DNA of 64,000 bases. Origin: Thalassia testudinum. Its lineage: Eukaryota > Streptophyta > Magnoliopsida > Alismatales > Hydrocharitaceae. The stretch covers positions 7,502,001 through 7,566,000 of the forward strand of contig JAZHRO010000022.1 of the NCBI GenBank assembly GCA_037157565.1, read 5' to 3'. Every line of letters starts with the position of its first letter. Position 1 is the first letter of the stretch. Made by a program: the position numbers and the translations under genes. The notes under the pieces are model-generated. The model made no database searches. It was not told the DNA's origin and saw nothing but the letters and a program-made list of their open reading frames with translations. Positions 1-11,611 of the stretch are shown in pieces.

Positions 1-1249
1 TACTACATTGAATCACTTGTTTATAGTTATGTTTGAGAATGTCCTTGTGAGTTGCACACCTAAGTTATCATATAGTCCATTTGAAAATGTTGTTTGCACT
101 TGCATACATCTTTGCAAAAGCATATTTGCCTGGATTTCAGTGTCAAAAGACCCTTTTGCATGATGTTTATATTTTATACGCTAAACAAAGTAGAAAATAG
201 TTTTATTTTTCAAAAGAAAAGGAAATTGGTTTTTATATTGATGGCTAAACTTTTATTTAGATTGTGTGTGGTGAGATGTAATTCTCTACTTCTTTCATCT
301 GGGAGTCTGCATTTAAATTGCTGAGAACTAACCTATATCAAAGTAGCATAACTAATTTTTCTCTAATGTAATCCCTTTCCCTTGAATAGGGGAAAACATC
401 ATATTGGGATAAGATATCCTGTTCCTTGCATTAACTGGGTGTGTAGGTTCTTTTTGATGCCCTATCTTTTGTTATGTCATAGTGGGATAGAATAAGCATT
501 ATTCTTAATTTATGAAATTTGTAAAGAATGGCACAAGCTACTAAATCATTCGTGTGAAGTCAACCAATTTGCTCAAAAAAGATTTATAATTGAGATAAAT
601 GAATCAATTTAAGGATTCTACATTATTGTGTCTTAAGTTGAAAAGGAAAGTGCCGTGATAGCATATCCACATCGATCTATTTGGTAATTATGGCCAATGA
701 GATGACGAGGATGGCTAATCTAGGTTGCTGGCCTAATGCCTCCCAGTCTTGAGTGTTATCCCTCTTCTTTTCCAAAGATTATTTCTTTAGCTTACAAAAA
801 CAAAGATAGAGGGTTGTCTTTTGGGGACATTACAGGGAAGCTTAGTGCTTCTTTTCCAAGCATAGTGGAAAGCCCTGGTAATTGAAGTTTGAACTGTATA
901 ACATGTGGATTTTTTGAGTACATTTCTTGTTCACAGATATACAAAATCAATGTTTTAAGGACGTATGAAATGGATTATAACCTACTGATTGGGGCTCTAG
1001 TGCTAGCTACTTAGCACCTCTGATATGTCTGGTTAGTTGGTTTCCGGAAATACCTTTGTATGTAGCTGATTCCTGTTTTTCAGGTGATTCTTGTTATTAT
1101 GGTCGTAAGGTGGATAGTTCCATATTTGGAGCAGATTAGATTGCTCTTCACTATTTGTTGAGCCATTATCGTGGATGACATATAGTTCCATATTTAGTTT
1201 ATTTGTTTACCCTGCTGTCATTTCCAGTGAACCAGTGGTTTCTTCTATC
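1..1249. other. AT-rich flank with no recognised gene
   Basis: No recognisable protein, RNA gene or repeat boundary was seen on either strand. The stretch ends at the first coding exon of the MAP65-like gene at 1250, so it probably holds that gene's promoter and 5' untranslated region or an upstream intron, but no convincing TATA box or leader could be fixed by eye. Confidence 0.5.
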
Positions 1250-3360
1250 ATGACTCTTCCAAGCGATCAACTTTCACAGATGGAGACAACTTGTGGATCT
1301 CTTCTATATGAACTACAGGTCTCTCCAAAAAAAAAAACTGCACTTTTCAGTTATAATCTGTGCTTCCAACTTTCTTTCCATGTACATCATTGCCATTGCC
1401 AGCTCACAAGCACGTTATTTAGAAGTTCATGGCCTGACCTGGTGGTCAACCGTTATATGGGATGAAGTAGGAGAATATGATGAAGAAAGAGATGGAATGT
1501 TATATGAGCTTGAACAAGAGTGCTTAGATGTTTACAGAAGAAAGGTGGATCAAGCAAACAGGTCACGGGCTGAGCTTCGAAGAGCTATTGCTGATTCTGA
1601 AGCAGAACTTGCTGCAATCTGTTCTGTATTGGGTGAACCTCCACTTCGTCTGAGACAGGTACATGTTGTCATGTTCTGGTTAAAAGAAAGCCACCCCCCT
1701 TTCAATAGATTTTTACCCCCAGTAAATGCAAATCCACTTAAAACATCTAGTGATTGAGAAATTGGCCCACCATAACCTTTTCTTGATTTTTTTTTTGGTT
1801 GGGGGGGTGGGGGTGTTGTGGTGAGGGGGTTGGTGACAGGATTTAGTCCCCTTTTTGAGTGAGTACTTACAATTTGGTAATGATACTGTATATAGTCAAA
1901 TCAGAATGTCAAAAGCTTAAAAGAGGAGCTCAAGACCATATTACCTCATCTTGAGGACATGCGGAAGAAGAAAAGTGACCGGTGGAATCAGTTTCAAGAA
2001 GTCCTGGAGCAAATCCGAAGAGTATCACTTGAAATTGGATGCTTGGATTGCAATGGTTATAATATTTGTTTTGATGAATCTGATTTATCCATGAAAGGCT
2101 TGAAGATTTGCACAAACAACTCGAAATACTGTAGAAGGATAAGGTTCAAGCTCATGTCCTATTACTGTGATTTAAAAAGCATTAATCTGACTTTATTGTG
2201 TATATGGTCAATGCCACTGAATTATAGTTCTACTCACCTTCTATTCTACTCTCTGAAGGCTCACCGTCTGAAGCAAGTGCTTGACCACTAAAACACTTTA
2301 AACTCGCTATGTCTGGTGCTTGGGATGGATTTCAAGCCTATCATCAGTGAGATACACCCAAGCTTAGCTGTATCCCACGGTTCAAGAAGCATAAGTAATG
2401 ATACCATCGAGAGACTTGTTACTGCCATTCAGAAGCTACGAGATATTAAAATGCAAAGGATGCAAAAAGTAAAGTCCATTCAATCTCTGTGATTCCCTTT
2501 ATCATGCTCGTTAAGTTGGAACCTTGTACTGAAATTGCAGCTTCAAGACCTGGCAACCACAATGTTGGAATTGTGGAATTTGATGGACACATCGGTGGAA
2601 GAGCAACAACTATTTCAGAATATGACACGTAATGTAGCTGCATCAGAACATGAATTAACGGATTCAAACTCACTTTCCTTGGATTTTCTTGATTATGTAC
2701 GTTATCCTTCTTTTCTTGATCATAAAAAGTTGGAGGAATTGTCATTATACCAAGCAAAAGCCTTAGTTTTGTAAACACTACTTTGGCAGGTTGCGGCAAA
2801 AGTCTCGAGATTAGAGGAGCTGAAGGCAAGCAAGATGAAAGAGCTTGTGATGAAGAAAAAGTTAAGAGTTAGAGGAGCTTCGTAGAAGAGCTCACATAAT
2901 TGCAGAATCAGATGCTGAAATAGAATTTGCAATGGAAGCTATTGAACCTGGTAAAAAAGCTTGCATCAGATTTTCAGTGTAACAGAGCCCCCTTGGTTGT
3001 GGTTTGCCGAAATTGGTAATTTGTTTTAACATTCAGTTCTCAAATGCAGGTGCTGTTGATCCTGCTCTTGTCTTGGAACAGATTGAAATTCAAGTTGCTA
3101 ATGTGAAAGAGGAAGCTTTTATTAGGAAGGAAATTCTGGATAAGGTTGAGAAATGGTTGGCTGTTTCTGGTGAAGAATCCTGGCTTGAGGAATACAATAG
3201 GGTGAGTTGTCAAAGCTTCTGTGAAATAGATGTTACCAAGTTACAGTCAATTAATTATATTACCTTTGCCAGGATGAAAACTGTTATAGTGCAGGAAAAG
3301 GAGCACATCCAACACTCAAACGTGCTGAGAAGGCAAGTGTTGCAGTAAGCAAAATTCCAG
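1250..3360 (+). pseudogene. MAP65: MAP65-3-like microtubule-associated protein, 5' two thirds, decayed and 3'-truncated
   Basis: MAP65 (Ase1/PRC1 family) proteins bundle antiparallel microtubules; MAP65-3 acts at the phragmoplast in cytokinesis. Eight collinear exons match the family: 1250-1318, about 1455-1658, 1896-2143, 2259-2468, 2541-2696, 2790-2950, 3050-3201 and 3273-3360. Recognisable blocks include ETTCGSLLYELQ, LEQECLDVYRRKVDQA, LWNLMDT, RLEELKASKMKEL, KEEAFIRKEILDKVEKW and [12 protein letters not shown]. The ETTCGSLLYELQ start and RRKVDQANR point to the MAP65-3 branch. Most introns have GT..AG ends. Damage: no AG acceptor directly before exon 2 (1450-1455), a 1-nt frameshift near 2100, TAG at 2132, TAA at 2289 and a 1-nt frameshift near 2868. 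The C-terminal microtubule-binding exons that should follow 3360 are absent from the rest of the window. The start at 1250 is chosen by analogy with the family. It is a pseudogene unless the sequence has errors; family assignment is firm. Confidence 0.88.
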
Positions 3361-3581
3361 GTAGATGACATCTAGTGCATTTATCAAATCTTTTGCTTAA
3401 ATTTGTATGTTGAGCAGTCAATGGGATGGAGACTAGATGGCTCTGTTGATTGGAGTGGTGTGCAGTCCAGGGAAATATGGCTCAAGAGAGTAGAGTAAGG
3501 TGTCCATCCAGACTGTTTTGAGATTATTTATGTTTTAACCACCCTTAGTTTGTGTTATTTTAGGTTCACGAAACATGAATA

Positions 3582-3652
3582 GTACCGGTGGTTTAATGGT
3601 AGAATGGTATCCTTACACGGTACAGATTCGAGTTCGATTCCCAGCTGGTGCA
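3582..3652 (+). tRNA. Degenerate tRNA-Gly-like gene with altered anticodon
   Basis: The 71-nt segment has the length and body of plant tRNA-Gly(GCC). The A box (TGGTTTAATGG) fits the consensus and the B box (AGTTCGATTCC) has one mismatch. The acceptor stem GTACCGG/CTGGTGC pairs throughout if G-U is allowed, and the anticodon stem GTATC/GGTAC closes. The anticodon loop reads CTTACAC, giving UAC (Val) where tRNA-Gly would have GCC. The T stem TCGAG/CCCAG has two mismatches. No run of T follows within a few bases apart from CCTTTTTT at 3654-3661, which could end Pol III transcription. I infer a tRNA-Gly pseudogene; a functional mis-decoding tRNA is unlikely. Confidence 0.6.
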
Positions 3653-4004
3653 TCCTTTTTTATTCTAATTAAGTTGAAGCATTCATTTCTTAATCTTTAT
3701 GCTTCTTGAATTTTTTTACTTTAAACACAGAAATGGGAGGTTGTTTAAAGATAATAGAATTATAAATAATTACATGATATTAATTTCTTACGTGTTTCAT
3801 GCCAGTGATGTGACGAATTTGAATTTTGGGAAAATATTATATTCATCTTCGGAAGTTCAGTTATTTTTTATTGACTTTTATTTCTTATTTTTTACTATTT
3901 TGTAAAGTTAGATACTTAAAATTTTGTTTTAATATTTATTCACTTTTTATTTATTCCCTTGTAAGGTGACTAAAAGTTACTGTATGTATTCATCTTTCTA
4001 TGGT

Positions 4005-4347
4005 GACGATAGTACTAACTCTTTTTTTTGTTGCCAAATGTTAATTTAAACATAGAGTACTTACCTATAGCGATGGTATTGCCAACATTTTACATTGTTA
4101 GAGTTGATAGGCTTGATCTATACCGACAGATAAAATCGTTGCTGTTAGCATAAAAGCCAAATCAGACAACCTTTGGAAAGTTGACCGTCGTTGTAGAGTT
4201 AGGCGCAACACCGATGGTTTTTACCGTCGGGATAACCTATGGCGGCGCCTCTTAAGAGGACACCAAGGCTGACCGTCGGAGTGGGCTATTGTAGCTATAG
4301 TGATGGTGTTTTGGACCTACACCGACGGTCAAGTGTTAGTTGTAGTG
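4005..4347. mobile_element. CACTA-like (En/Spm) non-autonomous remnant
   Basis: On the minus strand the segment starts CACTACAACTAACAC at 4347, the kind of terminus CACTA transposons have. Many copies of a short subterminal word lie inside, in both orientations: ACCGACGGT at 4321, ACCGTCGG at 4225 and 4271, CCGATGGT at 4213, GCGATGGT at 4066. The opposite end is not clean (AGTACTAACTC near 4015 may be it), and no matching 3-bp target duplication was found. No transposase reading frame is present. Confidence 0.5.
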
Positions 4348-4795
4348 TCCATTGCTGGTATTTAGCTGTAGTATATAAGCAAACTTAAAATATAATACTT
4401 GCTGCAGTATACATCAGCAAATATCTTATTTATTTGAATTCAAAAATAGAACTTTTTACCTATATGCTCTTACAGACATTTGATATTACACATATACCCT
4501 AGGTTTATCATACTTCCAGAAATGTCTCGTAAAGTTGCTCGATTCCACACTCATACTCCATCAACGTAACCTTACAAATTAACTATATGATATAAGATAT
4601 ATCAAAGATAAAATTAATCAAGATATTAGTATGCATAGAAAGATTGATAGAAGTCAAAAGAACTAAAAAGTTAACGGAAGGAAGAAAATCTTATAATCAA
4701 GATCTACAGGTTGCATAAGCTCAGGACCTTGATGGACGTGTGGTTGAGGTGATCAGATGAATGCTACAGTTAAAATTGGTCTGAATAGCAATTGA

Positions 4796-4905
4796 GGTGG
4801 GTAAAAAAGTATCTAGCTTATGACAAATCTCATTAAAAATAGCACATTTCGGTGGGTAAAAAAGTATCTAGCTTATGACAAATCTCATTAAAAATAGCAA
4901 ATTTC
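4796..4905 (+). repeat. Tandem duplication, 2 x 55 bp
   Basis: Two adjacent copies starting GGTGGGTAAAAAAGTATC at 4796 and 4851 differ at a single base (AGCACATTTC versus AGCAAATTTC). This is a recent local duplication in AT-rich non-coding DNA. Confidence 0.93.
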
Positions 4906-5293
4906 TTATTGAGGCTTACATCCAGAGTCATTATGTAAAGAATAGCTATTATCTTGGGATACATGCATAAATCCTGAAAGCACAAGGACGTCTATGAGGT
5001 ATCTGTAATTTGACAGTGACATGTATCCAACCACTGCAATAAAAGAAGAAAAGAAAAATATACATACAGTTGAAAGATTCAGAGTGTTTGATTTTTTTTC
5101 TGAAAATTTTGAATATTTAGCATTAAGCCAAATGAGCCATCTCACACGTCAATTTTGCAAGCTGAAATGGTTATTGTGGGGTGATGTTCACAATCGAAGA
5201 AAGAGATACACAACACAACAGATTGACACCGAAGATTTAAACCGTGAGAGAAATTTGTACAGTTGCAAAAAACCTGTGAACTTGCATCAGTAT

Positions 5294-5441
5294 CTAAGAT
5301 TGGAATGAGCCATCATCCTCCTTGGTTAAGGTCCCTGACTGATTGGCATCCGGTACCTCAAACTGCTCCAGCACCAAAGCAATATCATCTTGGTTGATTT
5401 TTCCCATTTCCTTGAGCTTATAAATTATGAACTCCGCAGCA
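5294..5441 (-). CDS. Last exon of a two-pore K+ channel (TPK) gene, partial
   Basis: TPK channels are vacuolar K+ channels whose cytosolic C terminus carries EF-hands. This minus-strand exon begins after a splice acceptor (CATTCCATACAG) at 5442 and ends at TAG (5294-5296). It encodes AEFIIYKLKEMGKI, a hallmark of the TPK tail, then an EF-hand loop DANQSGTLTKED with acidic or polar residues at positions 1, 3, 5 and 12 and glycine at 6. It is about 48 codons long and free of stops. The upstream exon or exons (pore domains) should lie at higher coordinates, but only retrotransposons and decayed sequence are seen up to 18367. A large transposon-filled intron or a gene cut off by insertions would both explain this. 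No pore signature was found on the minus strand in this window. Confidence 0.72.
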
Positions 5442-5576
5442 CTGTATGGAATGCAAGAAAAAGAATTGTCCAGAGGAAGTGGGCACACTTATCAAAGCAC
5501 AGATAATGATTCAAAGCAAATTAAATTCATTTTATGAAGAAACTAATTGTATCTGAATTCAGAATTGTCGACTTTT

Positions 5577-5733
5577 TGGTAACAACTCTGTAACAGATTC
5601 AAATGTTTCCTACACTGTTGGTGAGTGAGGCCCTTGCATTTATAGACTTGTTTTACGTACATTTTCAAGGTTATCCTCATCTATTACAATATTTTACAGA
5701 ACTATAGTACATCTGAATATTTACATGATAACA
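5577..5733 (-). repeat. Copia 3' LTR
   Basis: This 157-bp LTR on the left of the element is nearly collinear with the right copy at 10122-10279; differences are scattered substitutions and short indels. In element orientation it runs TGTTATCATG to GTTACCA, so its last dinucleotide is still CA. On the minus strand it retains the TATA-like TATAAAT of the right copy. Confidence 0.93.
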
Positions 5734-5821
5734 CCTTCCCTCAAGTTAAGGCATCGGCAAAAGCCTTAACTTGCCTCTAGCTTGCTGAAAAGGCCGTGAG
5801 GACAATGCTTTTGTCACTAAA

Positions 5822-8800
5822 TCAGCAGCGTGATCCTTGGTTGAAATGACGCACATCAAGATCTTTGTGTGCAACTTTCTCACGCGCAAAATAGAAATCT
5901 ATCTCGATTTGTTTATTACGTGCATGAAACTCCGGATTCGAAGTCATATAAGTTGCTCCAAGGTTATCACACCACAAGATAGGAGCAGAAGGAAGAAAAT
6001 ATGAATCTTGTGAAGCAAGGGTTGAAGCCACGGAGCTTCAGATGTTGCATTTGCGAGAGCTCGGTATTCAGCCTCTGTGCTTGAGCGAGCTTTTTACTGT
6101 TCTATGAAATGAGATTTGAACCAAGAAAAAATCGGCATCAGAATATATTTGCAATTGTGCAGTAGTAGGAGAATAACATAGACCCAAATTGATAGAACCT
6201 TTGAGATAACAAAGGACTCGCTTTGCTGCCTCAGAGTGTCTTGTAGTTGGTCTGGCAAGAAATTGCGATAGCTTGTTGACAGTGAATATAATATTTGGCC
6301 ACGAAAAGAGATGTATTGAAGACTACCCACAAGTTGCCGAAAGAGAGATGGATTATCTAATGAGGGACCATCATTTCTACACAAGACATCCATTGCCATG
6401 GGTGTCTTGACAGGCTTGGCTCCATCAAGTTTGTATTTAAGCAACAAATTGGTGATATACTGTCTTTGTGATAAAAATAGGTTGTTTTGATGGTACTGAA
6501 CTTGGACTCCAAGAAAATATGATGGCTTTCCCATTCGCATACAGGAAATTCAGAACTAAGAGTTTCAACAATTTTATTCAGCTGCTGATGGTGGGAGCTA
6601 ATAACCAATATGTCATCGACATATATCAAAAAACTAAACAACAGCCTCTGAAGAATGATGTATGAATAACAAGGTATCAGTTCTAGAATTCTGAAAACCA
6701 TTATCATGAAGAAAAGAACTAAACCGGTGATACCAAGCACGTGGGGCTTTTTAAGGCACACACATAATCTGGAAAATCTGGATAAATGAATCCCTGTGGT
6801 TGTGTCATAAAAACTTGTTCCTCAAGCTTGCCATGAAGGAAAGTGTTTTGAACATCCAATTGCTTCATAAACCATCCTCTTGAAATTGGAAGAGCAAGGA
6901 GTACATGAACCGTAGTGGCTTTGATCACGGGGCTAAAGGTGTCAAAATAATCCACTCTTTCAGTTTGATGGAATCCTTTGGCAACTAATCGGGCTTTGTA
7001 ATGCTCGATAATGCCATCTTGTTTTCTTTTAATATGGTAAACCCACTTATTACCAAGAATATTCATAGAAAAATTATAAGGCACAAGCTCCCATGTTTTG
7101 TTTTTCAAAAGTGCATCAATTTCTGCAGCCATAGCTTTATTCCAAACTGAATGTTTGGATGCTTCCGTATAGCAAGTTGGTTGCACATCAGTGCAAGAAG
7201 CTAGAAGAGCACCAGGTAATGGATGAAGGGTACTGGTATATACTTTCTTTTTAATAATTTCCCTCATACTTCTGGTAACGATTGTGTGAGTTCTAGAAGG
7301 ACCAACTGAAGAAGAGACCTGGTGGCAAGGATGAAGATTCAATGTAAGGATGCCTGAGATGGTGAAGACTGACTCTCAGGCAGCTGAGGAGATATATCAG
7401 TGGTGACTGGTGGCATTTGTTGAGAAGAGGCAGGAGATGGCCCATCATCAGAAATAGGAATCGATGAGTTTGTTATTGGTGGTGGAGGTGTATGAGAAAT
7501 AACATCAGTTGGGACATTAATTGTGATGGGAGTTGTAGGGGTGGAAAAATCATGATAAGAACGTTTACTGTTATCTAAAAATGGGTAAACAGTTTCATCA
7601 AAACGAACATGCCTGGCAACCAAAAATTCTTATGTTCTTGGATTGAAACGACAATAGGCCTTGTGGGTTGAAGTATAGCCCAAAAATGTGTTTCTCTGAC
7701 CTGGGTTCCAGCTTGTGTCTGGAATAAGGCTTCAGAAAGGGGTAGCACAAGCACCTAAATACCTGTAGAAAAACATATTCTGGAGAAACATTATGAAGCA
7801 ACTCATAAGGAGACTTGGCTCTTGTGATTTTATATGGCAAGGAATTAATGGTTTGCACAACCGTGTGAAAAGCTAAATGGCAGAATTGAAGAGGGACACC
7901 AGCACGATGAAGCAATGCTCAAGCCATTTCAGTAATGTGTCTATTTTTCTTCTCGGCACAGCCATTTTGTTCTGGAGTAAATGGAGCAGATACCCTATGG
8001 TGGACACCTTGCTTCTTAAGCCATTAAGAGAGTTTATGATCCTCTCCTCCCCAATCAGAATGTATGGCTTTAACAGCCCCCTAAAATTGAGTTTGAATAT
8101 ACTTGAAGAATTGGATAAACAACTGATAGACATCAGACTTTTGGGCCGTAGGAAAAATCCACAAATTCTTTGTAAAATCATCAATAATGGTAAGAAGATA
8201 GCATGTGCCTTCAAAACCAATCACAGGAGAAATCCACACATCAGTGAACATCAAATCAAATGGTTTATTGCTAATAGTTCCGGTACATGGCAAATGCAAT
8301 CGATAAATTTTTCCTTGCATACATGCATCACAAAGCTTGTTATTGACAACATTGTAAATGGAAAAACCACAGTGGGAAGTGCAGCATGCCCCAAGCGCAT
8401 ATGCCATAGAGAAAGGGAGTGTTTTGTGTCCAAAGAGAAGACTTCAGCTAAACTAGAAATGGATTGGCTGGAAAAGGATTGTCTGGAAGGTAACATCAAC
8501 TGATAAAGACCATCACTGACCTTGCCGTGAAGTAGTGGCTCTTTGGTTGTCTCATCCTTTACAATGCAAGAGTTAGCATGTAACTCAAAGAAACAAGAAT
8601 TGTCCTGACAATAGATTTTTTCATACTTTTGGAACACAAAGTACATTTCTCATTATAAAGGCTCTATTATGTAAGTGAAGTGATTTCAGACTAGTATGAG
8701 TAATTGGCTCACGACTTCCATTGCCAAAACAAACCTCATATTGACCAGAATTCTCAGAAGCTAGATCAAGGTTACTCAGAGAGTTTGTAACATGGTGCGA

Positions 8801-9850
8801 AGCTCCTGAATCAATGTACCATGGCTGGTGAGGCATTTGAACTGATTCAGTATACTGAACTTGACGTGGTGTGGCATGATTGTAATGCTGATAACAGGTG
8901 ATGGCTGAATGGTTGAATCGACCACAAATTTGACATTGGACTCCTACAACCGAAGGAGGTCTAGAACCATTTGATTGGTTTGGGACAAAAAAGGCATTTG
9001 CATGTTTTCCTCTACCATTAGAATGACCTCTACGAAAACCTCCTTGGACTTGACCACCTCTACAACCTCCTTGACCACCATTAATGAAATTGGTTTGAAC
9101 AGGAGCTTGATTAACTGAAATATCAGATGAAGGTTGTGTGCGTAATAACCTCTGCTCATGGTAAAGAAGAAGCCCAACAGCTTCCTCATATGACATGGTT
9201 CCCACACGACTAATTAAGGCTGAAACAACAGAATCATATTTTGACCCTAGGCCATTGAGAATGGATAAAAGAAGATCATCTGAATCAAGTACTTTCTCCG
9301 CAGCAGCCAGGCTAACAGAAAGTGTACGTGCTTTATTTACAAAATCTGAGATACTCAAATCATCTTCTTGAGAGAACTTAGCTCAGATTTATATTGGAAA
9401 ACACAAGCTTTGGTCTGTGTGGCAAAGTAGTTCTCAAGGAAAATCCAAACAGCTCGGGCAGAGGTAAGATCTAAAATCTGAGAACAAATTTCCTCAGATA
9501 TAGGGGAAATAAGCCAGCTCAAGATAAGCTGGTCCTTTCTATGCTATACAGTATAGTCTTCATTAGGAGTTTCAATATTGGAGGAGGAATCTTGAACAAA
9601 ACAAGGAGGTGGAGACAGAGCCATCAACATAACCAAGAAGACCATATGGCGAAAGCAGAGGGACTAATTGAGCTTGCCATAACATGTAATTGGTAGATTT
9701 CAGTTTATAAGGTATGCTGTGTTGGATATTAGCAGGAACAATAAAATTTGGGGAGGAATTTTGACCTAAATTCCTCAAAGAAGAGAAATCTGAAGTATCA
9801 TCACCCATTGTCAAACCACAGAAATCAACGAGGAATACCTGATCGCCCAA
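5822..9850 (-). pseudogene. Copia gag-pol polyprotein, broken by frameshifts
   Basis: Gag begins near 9850 and includes the segment STNYMLWQAQL and an FVNKARTLSVSL region (9358 downward). A CCHC zinc knuckle (CQICGRFNHSAITC) lies near 8900-8940 and the protease motif WYIDSGASHH near 8795-8825. A GAG-pre-integrase block (WHMRLGHA, about 8395) is followed by the integrase (VWISPVIGFEGTCYLLTIIDD). RT blocks are NKWVYHIKRKQDG, ARLVAKGFHQ and FDTFSPVIK near 6950-7070. The RT catalytic YVDD is at 6608-6622, and the RNase H tail with WCDNLGA and [13 protein letters not shown] lies at 5880-5970. Blocks sit in different frames (breaks near 9360-9570, 8620, 7900, 7600, 7340, 6750 and 6360), so no polyprotein can be made. 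Confidence 0.9.
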
Positions 9851-10121
9851 AGAGAATGCAGAAATACCTAAACGAGAGAAGACTACCCTATCAGAAGATC
9901 AAAGTAGATCTCTTGAAGATGCTTCGTCATATCAAACTAAACCGTTAAGGATCCACACGAAGATCCAAACGAGACTTCTGAACTAGACACAAGGAAAAAG
10001 CACAATCTGATCAAGGAGTGGCAACGATCGCAGCTCCAGCGTGATTGCAGCTCCATGATCTAAAAACAGGCATCAGGATTGGAGGTGAGAGATCGCAGCT
10101 CCCACGAAGCGTCTGATACCA

Positions 10122-10279
10122 TGTTAACAACTCTGACAAATTTAAATGTTTCCTACACTCTGTCAGTGAGTGAGGCCCTTTGTATTTATAGACTTGTTTT
10201 AGGTACATTTACAAGGTTATCCTCATCTGTTACTATATTTTACAGAAATACAATATAGCTGAAGATTTACATGATAACA
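10122..10279 (-). repeat. Copia 5' LTR with TATA box
   Basis: This 158-bp LTR runs TGTTATCATG to GTTAACA on the minus strand. It has a TATA box TATAAATA at about 10183-10190 and is followed directly by the tRNA-iMet primer binding site at 10110-10121. Confidence 0.93.
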
Positions 10280-10311
10280 CTTTTTTGTTAAAAAAGTCAG
10301 ATGAATAAGTT

Positions 10312-11005
10312 TGTTGAGAATTGGCGCGGAAGTGGAGTGTGGGGACTCCCGTACGCAGGAAAAACGGCCTGTTAGGGTAGCTGTCATTGCTCGGAGAGGG
10401 AGAGAAGCACCTTGTGGCTGCTGCAGAGACCAGCCGGTTCTGATACGGACCGGTCTGGATGTTGTGGGCTGACTACTGGGTGCAGCCTGTCCTGCAGAGG
10501 CTGGGAAACGGTCCTGTAGGCCCTGAGAAGTCGCTGGCCTGGTTGCAGGTGCAGATCGATCTGCAGTGCTGAAGGGGCAGGCTGGTGTGGCTGGACCGGC
10601 CTGCAGAGGTGGTGAACCGGCAGCCTTGATGGTTGACCGGCCTTGCTGCAGCACGCACAGGAGCAGGGGAACTCCCCCTGGTAGTCGGTCTTGAAGAATA
10701 GAGAGGAGGGAGCCTATTGGTGGAAGAATTTTCTTATTGCTCAAAGAAATAAAGTATGGGAAGACTCTAGTATAGAGAGGACATATCCCTACATAATTGG
10801 TAACAAAATCACTCAATGTCTTTAAAAATAGAAAGCTCAATTACTTAATAATCTACCAAAAATCACTTTACTAAAAATAGGAAACTTGCTCCTTAAGGGA
10901 GCCACAAACTAGGCCTAAATCCTAATGTGGTCTGTGGCTTGGACTTCTTGCTGCTGCTGCCATGTGGCCTGATGTGCCACGTGGCGTCTTCTCTAAGTCT
11001 CAACA
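10312..11005 (-). repeat. F1 3' LTR
   Basis: This 694-bp LTR carries terminal TGTTGAG and CTCAACA in the + reading. It is clearly homologous to 11612-12330 and, inverted, to the F2 LTRs at 12558-13210 and 13822-14416. Confidence 0.9.
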
Positions 11006-11611
11006 CTCCCTCTCAAGTTGGAGGTTGGGAGGCCGACAACTGCTAAAATTGAAATTGATGCATTGTTCTTCTTGAGATTTTGAGGATGATCTTCGTGCCT
11101 CTTCTTCTACCCTCGAGAGTTGAGTTCTTCATCTCGGCATTCCCTGATGCGTTAGAAGGTTCCACGTGTCTCCTCAAGAAGTATGGTGCCTTGCTCCCGA
11201 GCTGACAAAGACCTTCGATTTTTCTTCGAGCTAAGGTCACCAAGAGAAAGTAGAGAAGTCGATGCATTCTTGGTGCTCTTCTAGAGGCTACACTATGCCT
11301 CTTTTGATAAATCTCCTCTTCAAATTTCTTCTTCTCCTTGGTGGTTCTCGGTGACAACCACCTCGCTCTCTCCTGAGTCAAGTGCATCTTCTTTGATCAT
11401 CGATGATGCCTCCGTCATCTTCACTGCGTAAGTCACCGATTTTTGACCACGTAAGGCACTGGTCTTGTCCCTCCTTCACCACGTAAGGCACCGATTTTGA
11501 CTGCGTAAGGCGCTGGTCTTGCTGAGGAGGAATTCCTCTGGAGGCGTGAGGCTCTACCGCACAATCTTGGACCACGCGAACGGTGAGTCTAGACCGTCTG
11601 CTCTGATACCA

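Larger units (their letters stand above)
3361..5293. other. Intergenic stretch between MAP65 remnant and TPK exon
   Basis: No protein-coding exon was recognised here. It holds the tRNA-Gly-like gene, a CACTA-like remnant and a 55-bp tandem duplication, listed separately. The 4906-5293 part lies downstream of the TPK stop codon on the minus strand and may be its 3' untranslated region. The 3653-4000 and 4348-4795 parts are AT-rich with nothing I can name. Confidence 0.5.
5577..10279 (-). mobile_element. Ty1/copia LTR retrotransposon, complete but inactive
   Basis: The 4.7-kb element is flanked by a perfect 5-bp duplication CTTTT (5572-5576 and 10280-10284). LTRs of about 157-158 bp lie at 5577-5733 and 10122-10279. 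In minus orientation the 5' LTR (right) is followed by a primer binding site TGGTATCAGA matching initiator tRNA-Met (10110-10121), and a purine tract GAGGGAAGG lies just before the 3' LTR (left, near 5734-5745). It sits in what would be an intron of the TPK gene, in the same orientation. The domain order protease, integrase, RT, RNase H is that of copia; the gag style suggests an Ale/Retrofit-type lineage, which is tentative. Confidence 0.95.

Noticed and set aside
94..324. Small ORF upstream of MAP65
   Set aside because: AT-rich chance frame with no recognisable motif.
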